NCBI GenBank assembly: GCA_028276215.1
Contig: JAPYWT010000108.1
Span: 1 to 7,522 of the forward strand
Length of the DNA stretch: 7,522 nucleotides
Direction: 5' to 3'
DNA from: Thermoflexus sp.
GTDB lineage: Bacteria; Chloroflexota; Anaerolineae; B4-G1; DUEL01
Positions 1 to 5,823 of this stretch are shown piece after piece. The translations under genes and the position numbers were made by a program. Numbering within the stretch: position 1 is the stretch's first letter; the number at the start of each line of letters is the position of its first letter. The notes below the pieces were generated by a model. The model was not told where the DNA came from. It was given only the letters and a program-made list of their open reading frames with translations, and searched no databases.

Positions 1-112
1 CAAACTGGCCGTGGAGGCCCACGGGGGCCGTATCTGGGTGGAGAGCCAGCCCGGAAAAGGCTCCACGTTCTTCTTCACCCTCCCGCTGAACCCGGACCCG
101 TCCACCCATTAG
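1..112 (+). CDS. Sensor histidine kinase, C-terminal end (partial)
   Basis: This is the last 36 codons of a protein entering from outside the window, read in the frame starting at base 2 and ending at TAG 110-112. It contains HGGRIWVESQPGKGSTFFF, the G-rich ATP-lid segment (G2 box, GKGST) that closes the HATPase_c domain of two-component sensor kinases. A short tail, LPLNPDPSTH, follows, so no receiver or other domain comes after the ATPase. The kinase would autophosphorylate a histidine and pass the phosphate to a response regulator. Its sensor domain, partner and signal are outside the window. The stop codon touches the first unit of the 15-bp repeat array that follows. Family assignment is firm; the specific kinase is unknown. 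Confidence 0.88.
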   Translation, partial: KLAVEAHGGRIWVESQPGKGSTFFFTLPLNPDPSTH

Positions 113-156
113 TCATTGGTCATTTCGTCATTGGTCATTTGTTCATTGGTCATTCC
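112..156 (+). repeat. Three 15-bp tandem repeats (GTCATTGGTCATTTS)
   Basis: Three consecutive 15-bp units occupy 112-126, 127-141 and 142-156. Each is made of two GTCATT half-units (GTCATTG plus GTCATTTC or a variant). The array fills the whole gap between the kinase stop codon and the editing-protein start codon at 159. Because the period is a multiple of three, the frame of the next gene stays open through the array, but there is no in-frame start codon there and no Shine-Dalgarno sequence. Its function is unknown; it resembles the other private arrays of this window in style but not in sequence. Confidence 0.9.
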
Positions 157-158
157 CC

Positions 159-1324
159 ATGACCCATCGCCTGTACTATACCGATTCCTACCTGACCTGT
201 TTCACCGCCCGGGTGGTGGAGCGGCTGACCTGGGACGGCCATCCGGCGGTGATTCTGGACCGCACGGCCTTCTACCCGACCTCCGGCGGTCAGCCCTCCG
301 ACCGGGGCCATCTGAGCGGCGTCCCGGTCCTGGGCGCCGAGGTGCGGGAGCCGGACGGGGCCGTCGTGCACATCCTGGCGGCCCCCCTCCCCGACGACGA
401 GGTGACCGGCGAGATAGACTGGCCCCGCCGCTTTGACCACATGCAGCAGCACACCGGTCAGCATCTGCTCTCCGCGGCCTGCGAGCAGTTGCTGGACGCG
501 GATACCGTCTCCTTCCACCTGGGCGCGGAGGTCAGCACCATAGACCTGAACGTCCCACGCCTTTCGCGCCAGGCGCTGGAGGAGGTGGAGGATCGGGTCA
601 ACGGGGTCATCTGGGAGGACCGGCCCGTGCGGGCGTACTTCGTGCGTCCGGAGGACGTGGCGACGCTCCCCCTGCGCCGCCCCCCGCAGGTAGAAGGGCC
701 CATCCGCCTGGTGGAGGTGGCCGGCGATGAGGGGGGCCGTCCCTTTGACCTGAACCCGTGCGGCGGGACGCACGTCGCCCGGACCGGCGAGATCGGCCTG
801 CTGAAGGTGCTCCGCCTGGACTATCGGGGACAGGAGACGCGTGTGGAGTTTGTCTGCGGCGGGCGGGCGCTGCGGGATTACCGGCTGAAGAACGGGGTGC
901 TGCAGAACCTGGCCGTCTGCAGGAGGAGGCGAAGGCGGCCCGGCGGGAGGCGCGGACGCTGCGGGAGCGGCTGGTGGAGGTGGAGGCGGCGCGGCTGGCG
1001 GAGACGGCGGTGTCGGTGGGACCGCTGCGGGTGGCCCGGGCGGTGGAGGAGAACTGGGACCCCGCCGACCTGCGGGCGCTGGCCCAGAAGGTCGCCGCCC
1101 ATCCGGGCACGGTCGCGCTGGTCGCTTCGGTCGGAGGGGAGCGGGTCCACCTCTGCGTGGCCTGTGCGGAGGGAGTCCCCGCCGACGCGACGGCCCTCCT
1201 GCGGGCCATTGCCGAACCGCTGGGGGGCAAAGGCGGTGGGCAGGCCCGCTTTGCCCAGGGGAGTGCCCCCGCCGCCCCGCGCGGGCGGGTGGAGGAGATA
1301 CTGAAGGAAATCCCCAAGACGTGA
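159..1324 (+). pseudogene. alaX: Alanyl-tRNA editing protein (AlaX, DHHA1-containing), frameshifted
   Basis: AlaX proteins are free-standing relatives of the alanyl-tRNA synthetase editing domain; they hydrolyse Ser- or Gly-tRNA(Ala) in the cytoplasm. The first 252 residues are intact. They show the AlaX/AlaRS motif YPTSGGQPSDRG (39-50), the metal ligands H98 and H102 in HTGQHLL, and C201 and H205 in NPCGGTHV. After YRLKNGVLQNLA the original frame becomes an arginine-rich run (stop at 1304). The expected continuation RLQEEAKAARRE, a coiled-coil stretch and the DHHA1 motif GGKGGGQARFAQGS instead lie one base back, from about 914 to TGA 1322-1324. Family members usually have roughly 12-16 more residues at this point, so a deletion of about 40 bases, not a multiple of three, is likely; a sequencing or assembly error remains possible. 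The editing site itself is complete, so a truncated product might keep activity. The start has no Shine-Dalgarno; upstream bases are repeat. Confidence 0.85.
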
Positions 1325-1327
1325 TTG

Positions 1328-1335
1328 GGAGGTGA
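1328..1335 (+). promoter_or_regulatory. Strong Shine-Dalgarno fixing the antitoxin start
   Basis: GGAGGTGA lies six bases before ATG 1342, immediately after the editing-gene stop codon. It fixes the antitoxin start and supports translation of the toxin-antitoxin pair as its own strong initiation point. Confidence 0.85.
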
Positions 1336-1341
1336 AGGGCA

Positions 1342-1548
1342 ATGAGCACGATTATCTGGAATATGCGATACGTCACAGATGAAAAGGGCATTCGGGTCGG
1401 GGTGCTTCTGGATATTGCGGACTATGAACGGTTGCTGGAAGCCCTGGAGGAGTTGGAGGCCATTCGTGCTTATGACCGGGCCAAGGCATCGCAGGATGAG
1501 GCGATTCCTTTTGAGCAGGCGGTTGAGGAAATAGAGCGAGCGCGATGA
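1342..1548 (+). CDS. Type II antitoxin (Phd/YefM- or RelB-like)
   Basis: This 68-residue acidic protein is the probable antitoxin of a type II toxin-antitoxin pair: it would bind and block the RelE-like toxin encoded next and repress the operon. The first part, YVTDEKGIRVGVLLDIADYERLL, has the strand-strand-helix pattern of the short Phd/YefM-type antitoxins (VLLDIxxYERLLE). The second part (AIRAYDRAKAS, then IPFEQAVEEIERAR) looks like the acidic toxin-wrapping helix. A strong ribosome-binding site lies six bases upstream. The last codons overlap the toxin gene by four bases (ATGA), giving translational coupling. No palindromic operator was recognised in the 17-base gap before it, so transcription may come from the editing gene. 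The pair assignment is firm from context; the antitoxin subfamily is less certain. Confidence 0.8.
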   Translation: MSTIIWNMRYVTDEKGIRVGVLLDIADYERLLEALEELEAIRAYDRAKASQDEAIPFEQAVEEIERAR

Positions 1549-1805
1549 AGGAGTACACTGTCCTGATCCTGCGCCGGGCTCAAAAGGAACTGGCACATTT
1601 GCCCGGTGTGGCTTATGAACATGTCCGGGATGCAATCCGGGCGCTGGGGCAGAATCCCCGACCGCCGGGATGTCTCAAGTTAACCGGCCGCGATGGCTGG
1701 CGGATTCGTGTGGGAGACTATCGGGTCATCTATGAGATTGACGATGAGCAGAAAACTGTGACGATACTGCACATTGGACACAGGCGGGATGTGTATCGCG
1801 GGTAA
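1545..1805 (+). CDS. RelE/ParE-family toxin
   Basis: This 86-residue basic protein is of the RelE type. In this family, ribosome-dependent mRNA endonucleases (RelE) cut mRNA in the A site, while ParE relatives target gyrase. The conserved core is visible: KLTGRDGWRIRVGDYRVIYEI (residues 45-65) followed by TVTILHIGHRRDVYR (71-85). Candidate catalytic residues by analogy with E. coli RelE are R60 in the GDYRVIY strand and R80/R81 and Y84 near the C-terminus. GDYRVIYEI with a terminal HRRDVYR is the pattern of RelE rather than ParE, so mRNA cleavage is the more likely activity. The start overlaps the antitoxin stop (ATGA at 1545-1548). The protein is full length for the family and shows no disrupted residues, so the module looks active. 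Confidence 0.88.
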   Translation: MKEYTVLILRRAQKELAHLPGVAYEHVRDAIRALGQNPRPPGCLKLTGRDGWRIRVGDYRVIYEIDDEQKTVTILHIGHRRDVYRG

Positions 1806-1824
1806 GGGAACGGGATCATTGGTG

Positions 1825-2670
1825 ATGGAAGAGATTGCCTCTGGTGTCTACGTATCCTCTGTTTATCCTGGTATGAATGTGGGCCTGGTGGTGACCGGGC
1901 GGTGGGTGGTCGCTATAGATGCGCCGCCGTTTCCCTCCGACCATCAGGCCTGGCGGAAGGCGGCGCGCGCCATCGGGCGCCCCATCCGTTACCTCATTCT
2001 GACCGACGACCATCCGGACCGGCTGCTGGGCGCGCTCTGGGTGGGAGTGCCGATAATTGCCGGGCGCGGAACCTGGCAGAAAATCCGGGAACGGGGAGAG
2101 AATCTGCCGCAGGCACTGGTGGAGGACTGGAACCGCCGCTATGCTCCCCAGGGGAGGGCGATCCTCTCCCCGGAGGGGGTACATGTTCCATCGCCGGAAA
2201 TCGTCGTGGACGGGCGGGTGACGCTGGAGGACGAAATCCCGGTCACGGTGGAGGCGGTGCCCGGCCCCTCGGCGGGCAGCGTGTGGGTGTGGCTTCCCAC
2301 CCGGGCGGTGCTCTTTACCGGCGACGTGGTCCTGCAGACCCAACCGCCGCTCTCTGAGGCGCCCTCTCCGACCCGCTGGCTGGAGGCGCTGACCCGCCTG
2401 GAAGAGGGGGCTCCGCCTGTCCGGACGGTGGTGCCAGGCCGGGGGCCGCTGGGCGGGCCGGAGGTCGCCCGCCCGCTGGCCGGGTATCTCCGGCATGTCC
2501 GCCAGCGCCTGCAGGCGGCACTGGAAAAGGGCCGGCGCCCCGACCTGACCGCGATGGCGGAGGAACTGGTGCCGTTGCTTCCCGCCCCGGACCGGGAGCG
2601 GGAGCGGCTGTTGCCCCAGATTCGGGCCGGATTGGAGCGCTGGCTGGAGGAAATGGCGGAGGAAGGATGA
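1825..2670 (+). CDS. MBL-fold protein with degenerate metal site
   Basis: This 281-residue protein has the metallo-beta-lactamase fold layout: an N-terminal strand region with NVGLVVTGRWVVAIDAP, the first metal motif, GSVWVWLPTRAVLFTGDVV, then VVPGRGPLGGPE and a C-terminal helical region. The usual HxHxDH motif reads DDHPDR (61-66), so the first and last histidines are D61 and R66. The G-H-T loop reads GPSAGS with P148 at the histidine position, and the usual VPGHGP reads VPGRGP with R206. Only H63, D65 and D167 remain, so a normal dinuclear zinc site is unlikely. From memory, a Chloroflexota MBL subfamily has similar losses, which would make this a conserved variant rather than decay. ATG 1825 is chosen because it starts the recognisable domain just after the toxin stop; GTG 1822 is also possible. 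It overlaps the next gene by ATGA. Substrate unknown. Confidence 0.82.
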   Translation: MEEIASGVYVSSVYPGMNVGLVVTGRWVVAIDAPPFPSDHQAWRKAARAIGRPIRYLILTDDHPDRLLGALWVGVPIIAGRGTWQKIRERGENLPQALVEDWNRRYAPQGRAILSPEGVHVPSPEIVVDGRVTLEDEIPVTVEAVPGPSAGSVWVWLPTRAVLFTGDVVLQTQPPLSEAPSPTRWLEALTRLEEGAPPVRTVVPGRGPLGGPEVARPLAGYLRHVRQRLQAALEKGRRPDLTAMAEELVPLLPAPDRERERLLPQIRAGLERWLEEMAEEG

Positions 2671-2933
2671 ACGACGAGATTGCGCGCATTCAGGCAGTAA
2701 AGGCCGCGCACGAGGCGGAGTTGATGCGCAAAGCGAACGTCGTCGGGGTCGGCATCGGCCTCCGCCAGCGGGACGGGCAGTATACCGGCGAACTGGCCCT
2801 CATCGTCTCCGTGACCCACAAGGTGCCGCCGGAAGAACTGGACGCCGAGGACCTGGTCCCCCAGGAGATAGACGGGATTCCGGTGGACGTGCAGGCCGTG
2901 GGGACGCTGAGGGCGTTGGTGGCCTCTGACTGA
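2667..2933 (+). CDS. Conserved hypothetical protein, 88 aa
   Basis: The start ATG overlaps the stop of the MBL-fold gene and is preceded by GGAGG with four bases of spacing, so the two are translationally coupled and probably work together. The protein has an N-terminal helix (ARIQAVKAAHEAELMRKA) and then a compact beta-rich stretch with NVVGVGIGLRQRDGQYTG, LALIVSVTHKVP and EIDGIPVDVQAVG. The pattern VVGVGIG...TGELAL.V.VT.KVP...IP..IDGIPVDV is known to me both as a small stand-alone domain and as the N-terminal segment of some trypsin-like proteins. No catalytic triad, signal peptide or membrane segment is present here. The biochemical role is unknown. The stop codon is the first arm of the palindrome that follows. 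Confidence 0.8.
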   Translation: MNDEIARIQAVKAAHEAELMRKANVVGVGIGLRQRDGQYTGELALIVSVTHKVPPEELDAEDLVPQEIDGIPVDVQAVGTLRALVASD

Positions 2934-2968
2934 ACGTGCCAGGCACTTCGGGAAGTGCCTGGCACGTT
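2933..2968. terminator. Perfect 16-bp-stem palindrome between convergent genes
   Basis: The arms AACGTGCCAGGCACTT (2933-2948) and its exact reverse complement (2953-2968) enclose the loop CGGG. The palindrome fills the 37-base space between two convergent stop codons (TGA 2931-2933 on plus, TGA 2973-2971 on minus) and includes the last base of the first. There is no U-tract on either strand, so it is not a textbook intrinsic terminator. Its position suits a bidirectional terminator or 3'-end stabiliser. The GTGCCAGGCACTT core resembles palindromes dispersed in many bacterial genomes, so it may also be one copy of a repeat family. Confidence 0.8.
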
Positions 2969-2970
2969 GG

Positions 2971-5244
2971 TCACCTGAGCGCCCGCAGCACCCGCTCCGG
3001 CGTGATGGGGAGTTCGTTGATGGGCACCCCGATGGCGTCCACCACCGCGTTGGCCACCGCCGGCGCGACAGGCGTCAGCGCGGGCTCGCCGATGCCTTTG
3101 GCCCCGAACGGCCCCACGCCCGTCCCCGATTCCAGCAGGATGACCTGCGTCGTCGGGTAGTCCACCGAGGTGGGGATCAGGTACTCCGAAAGCGACGGGG
3201 TCTTGATCTCCCCGTTCTCCACGATGAGGTTCTCCATCAGGGCGTACCCCAGCCCCTGGTGGCTTCCCCCCTGTATCTGCCCGATGACGGCGGCGGGGTT
3301 GATGGCCCGCCCCACGTCGTGGCAGGCCACGCTCTTGAGGACCTCCACCTGTCCCGTCTCCGTGTCCACCGCTACCTCCACCGCGAAGGTCCCGAAGGTG
3401 AAGTCCGGGAAGACGTCCCCCTGACCGGTCTCCGGGTCTATGGGGTCGCGGAAGGGGGCCTTGAACATCGCCAGGTGGGAGAGGGGCAACCCCTCTGCCG
3501 CACAGATGCGCACCAGGTCCGCCAGCGGCATGGACCGGTCCGGGTCGTTCTTGACGAACACCCGCCCGTCCGCCAGGTCCAGGTCGTCTGGGTCCTCCTC
3601 AAAGTACCTGGACGCCCGCTCCAGCAGGGTCTTGCGGATGGCCGTGGCGGCCTGCAGGACGGCATTGCCGGACATGTAGAGTTGGCGGGTGGCGGTGGTG
3701 GTGCCGGCCAGCGGGGTGAGTGCCGTGTCCGGGGTATAGGCGACGACGTTCTCCAGCGGCACGCCCAGGACCTCGCTGGCAATCTGGCAGAGGCTGGAGA
3801 GTTGTCCGCCGCCAGGGTCCGGCGCGCCGCAGCGGATGACCACCGTCCCGTCCAGTTCCAGCCCCACCCAGGCCTGGGACGTGTCGTGGAGCCACATCAG
3901 GCGGCCGTAACTCTGGAAGTAGGACGCGAAGCCCCGGCCAACCCGGATCGGTCCCCGGTCGGGTGTCCGTTCGCCCAGCGCCTCCAGCGCCCGCCGCGCC
4001 GACTCCTCCAGCAGGACCGCGCTGTGGACCACCTGCCCGGTGGCTGTGGTGTCGCCCGTCCGCAGATAGTTGATCCGCCGCACCTCCAGCGGGTCCAGCC
4101 CCAGCGCACGGGCAATCTCGTCCATTTGTCGCTCGTAGGCGAAGCACGGCTGGGGCCCTCCGAAGCCCCGGAAGGCGCTGGTGAACGGGTTGTTCGTCGC
4201 CACCGCGACGGTATCCACCCAGACGTTGTCTATCCGGTACGGGCCGGTCGCCATGACCGTGGAGTAGAGGGAGACGTAGGGGCTCAGGTACGGGTACGCG
4301 CCCGAATCGGCGATCAGTTCCGCCTGGAGCGCCGTGATGCGCCCGTTCCGTTTGACCCCGGTCCGGTAGCGCATGATGTAGGGGTGGCGCTTGGAGTGGG
4401 CCAGGATGGACTCCTCACGGGTGTAGGCCAGGCGGACGGGACGGCGGGTGTGCAGGGCCAGCAGGGCCAGGAAGACCTCCACGGTGATGTCCTCCTTGCC
4501 GCCGAAGCCGCCACCGGCGAACGCGCCCTGGATGCGGACCCGGTTCTGGGGCACACCTATCGTCCGGGCGACGGTACGGAAGTGCTCCATGACCTGGGTG
4601 GAGACCCGGATGTTGATGACGCCGCGCTCATCCACCCAGGCGACGCCCGATTCGGGCTCCATGTAGGCGTGCTCCACGAAGGGGACCCGGTAGGTGTTTT
4701 CAATGATGAGGTCGGCAGCGGCGAAGCCGGCCTCAATGTCGCCCTTGCGGATGCGCCACCGGGCGACGATGTTATCGGGCTCAAAGACGACCGGCGCGCC
4801 CGGTTTCATCGCCTCCAGCGGGTCAAAGACGCCGGGCAGGGGCTCGTACTCCACATCTATCAGGTCCAGGGCCCTCTCGGCGATCTCTTCGGTCTCGGCG
4901 GCGACCAGGGCCACCGCCTCGCCCTTGTAGCGGACCCGGTCCCAGGCCAGGACGGGGGTCTCGGAGCCCCGGCGTTCCCGTTGCCCGGTCTGGCCGGGGA
5001 TGTCGGCGACCATTTTGGCGTAGCCGATGTCGGCGGCGGTCAGCACGCAGACGACGCCGGGGAGGGCGCGGGCCCGGCTGGGGTCTATGCGGACGATGCG
5101 GGCCGAGGGGTACGGGCTGCGCAGGACCTTGCCGTGGAGCATACCCGGCATCTTGAAGTCGTCGGCGAAGACGGTGGCCCCGACGGCCTTGCTCAGGGCA
5201 TCAAAGCGACGGATGGGTTTGCCCACCACTTTGAAATTGGCCAT
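2971..5244 (-). CDS. Xanthine dehydrogenase family, molybdopterin-binding subunit
   Basis: This 757-residue protein is the catalytic large subunit of a three-subunit molybdenum hydroxylase. It binds the Mo-pterin cytosine-dinucleotide cofactor and hydroxylates its substrate with water oxygen. The N-terminal a/b hammerhead domain (about 1-140, GKPIRRFDALSKAVGATVFADD) is followed by the Mo-binding domains. Visible motifs are FAGGGFGGKE (242-251), AFRGFGGPQ (357-365), GAPDPGGGQ (473-481) and the catalytic GAKGIGE with E720. The FGGKE glutamate (E251) and AFRG arginine (R359) match the substrate-binding pair E802/R880 of bovine xanthine oxidase. The VAYRCSFR loop of CO dehydrogenase is absent. 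Purines or another heterocycle are therefore plausible substrates (inference). The usual GQG at 478-480 is GGG. Length is normal. GGGGAGG ends four bases before the ATG. It is the last gene of the minus-strand operon. Confidence 0.93.
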   Translation of the reverse strand: MANFKVVGKPIRRFDALSKAVGATVFADDFKMPGMLHGKVLRSPYPSARIVRIDPSRARALPGVVCVLTAADIGYAKMVADIPGQTGQRERRGSETPVLAWDRVRYKGEAVALVAAETEEIAERALDLIDVEYEPLPGVFDPLEAMKPGAPVVFEPDNIVARWRIRKGDIEAGFAAADLIIENTYRVPFVEHAYMEPESGVAWVDERGVINIRVSTQVMEHFRTVARTIGVPQNRVRIQGAFAGGGFGGKEDITVEVFLALLALHTRRPVRLAYTREESILAHSKRHPYIMRYRTGVKRNGRITALQAELIADSGAYPYLSPYVSLYSTVMATGPYRIDNVWVDTVAVATNNPFTSAFRGFGGPQPCFAYERQMDEIARALGLDPLEVRRINYLRTGDTTATGQVVHSAVLLEESARRALEALGERTPDRGPIRVGRGFASYFQSYGRLMWLHDTSQAWVGLELDGTVVIRCGAPDPGGGQLSSLCQIASEVLGVPLENVVAYTPDTALTPLAGTTTATRQLYMSGNAVLQAATAIRKTLLERASRYFEEDPDDLDLADGRVFVKNDPDRSMPLADLVRICAAEGLPLSHLAMFKAPFRDPIDPETGQGDVFPDFTFGTFAVEVAVDTETGQVEVLKSVACHDVGRAINPAAVIGQIQGGSHQGLGYALMENLIVENGEIKTPSLSEYLIPTSVDYPTTQVILLESGTGVGPFGAKGIGEPALTPVAPAVANAVVDAIGVPINELPITPERVLRALR

Positions 5245-5260
5245 GGTTCCTCCCCAGGGG

Positions 5261-5292
5261 AATCGGAGAATCGGAGAATCAGAGATCGGAAG
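5261..5292. repeat. 8-bp tandem array (AATCGGAG) 3' of the four-helix-bundle gene
   Basis: Units are AATCGGAG (5261-5268 and 5269-5276), AATCAGAG (5277-5284) and the degenerate ATCGGAAG (5285-5292). The array touches the stop codon of the four-helix-bundle gene (5293-5295) and runs up to the ribosome-binding site of the Mo-subunit gene. It shares the GGAGAATC core with the array on the other side of the four-helix-bundle gene. Confidence 0.88.
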
Positions 5293-5721
5293 TTAGCGGC
5301 GGGAGACGCGGGCCTGGGGTAGGCGACGGGTTTGCTGCTGGCGCTGTTCGGTGACGATGAGGGCGATGATTTCGTCCACCAGGGCCAGACGATGTTCCAG
5401 AACCTCTCGGGGGAGCAGTCGGCGGGCCCGCCAGTACCACCCTTTCGTCTCCCGGGCAGAGGCCAGCGCCACGTTGAAGAACCAGTCCCGCTCCTTGCCG
5501 TACCCACGTCCGTGTCCCTCTTCCAGATTGGCACAGACCGAGCCAGCACTTCGGATCAGTTGGTCGGCAATGGCCCTCCCTCTGAAGTCTCGCCTCAATT
5601 TCTCGCAATCTTCCCAGGCCAGGTCGTAGAGAAACAAGGCCTTGCGGTATCCAAAGAACTGCCAGATCGTTTCCTGCCTGATACGGACGTGGACGCTGGC
5701 CTCCCATTCCTCATAGGTCAT
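5293..5721 (-). CDS. Four-helix-bundle protein (23S rRNA intervening-sequence / S23 type)
   Basis: This 142-residue, mostly helical protein has no membrane or signal segments. The core pattern is recognisable: YRKALFLYDLAWEDCEKL (helix 1), IADQLIRSAGSVCANLEEGHGRG (helix 2, equivalent to the family motif QLxRAxxSIxANIAEGxGRG, residues 51-73), KERDWFFNVALASARETKGWYWRAR (helix 3) and LVDEIIALIV (helix 4). Family members occur as ORFs in 23S rRNA intervening sequences, as the Avd accessory of diversity-generating retroelements, and most often as stand-alone genes of unknown function. No rRNA or reverse transcriptase is nearby. It interrupts a Mo-hydroxylase operon and has repeats sharing a GGAGAATC core on both sides. 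The start ATG is chosen because AGGAGG lies five bases upstream; a longer open frame to 5961 would run through the repeats and into the next gene. It looks intact. Confidence 0.85.
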   Translation of the reverse strand: MTYEEWEASVHVRIRQETIWQFFGYRKALFLYDLAWEDCEKLRRDFRGRAIADQLIRSAGSVCANLEEGHGRGYGKERDWFFNVALASARETKGWYWRARRLLPREVLEHRLALVDEIIALIVTEQRQQQTRRLPQARVSRR

Positions 5722-5726
5722 TTCTG

Positions 5727-5739
5727 CCTCCTGCAGGAG
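5727..5739 (-). promoter_or_regulatory. Shine-Dalgarno inside a 12-bp palindrome
   Basis: AGGAGG (5727-5732 on the minus strand) lies five bases before the four-helix-bundle start codon and is part of the perfect palindrome CTCCTGCAGGAG (5728-5739). The palindrome's other half is the first unit of the CAGGAGAAT array, so the ribosome-binding site may be derived from, or masked by, the repeat. Confidence 0.55.
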
Positions 5740-5823
5740 AATCAGGAGAATCAGAAGAATCAGGAGAATCAGGAGAATCAGCGATTCTATTGATTCTTTG
5801 ATTCTATGATTCTTCTGATTCCC
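5734..5823. repeat. 9-bp AATC array plus inverted GATTC array forming a long hairpin
   Basis: Five 9-bp units of CAGGAGAAT (one CAGAAGAAT) run from 5734 to 5778, followed by a partial unit. From 5783 to 5823 the orientation flips to GATTCT units of 8-9 bases. The two halves pair: GAATCAGAAGAATCA at 5748-5762 is the exact complement of 5807-5821, with two further GAATCA pairings towards the centre, giving a roughly 75-base hairpin. The inverted half is also coding: it makes the last ten or so codons and the stop of the 2Fe-2S subunit. The other half lies upstream of the four-helix-bundle gene. Confidence 0.88.

Noticed and set aside
900..925. Programmed -1 frameshift in the editing gene
   Set aside because: There is no slippery heptamer at the junction, and a shortened linker fits a deletion better.
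150..1391. A 413-codon minus-strand frame over the editing gene
   Set aside because: It is proline- and arginine-rich and is the complement of a well-conserved plus-strand coding region.
1774..1824. MBL-fold protein start at ATG 1774
   Set aside because: It would overlap the toxin gene by 32 bases and add a non-conserved leader; the domain begins at MEEIASGVYV.
2971..5244. Aerobic CO dehydrogenase large subunit
   Set aside because: The VAYRCSFR active-site loop is absent; the loop reads AFRGFGGPQ as in xanthine dehydrogenases.
3259..5322. A 687-codon open frame antisense to the Mo subunit
   Set aside because: It exactly mirrors the coding sequence of a clearly conserved enzyme in GC-rich DNA, has low-complexity composition and no family motifs, so it is a shadow frame.
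5293..5721. Diversity-generating retroelement accessory gene (Avd)
   Set aside because: The fold family matches, but there is no reverse transcriptase, template repeat or variable repeat in the window.
5734..5823. CRISPR-like array
   Set aside because: Units are 7-9 bases with no unique spacers; these are simple tandem repeats.
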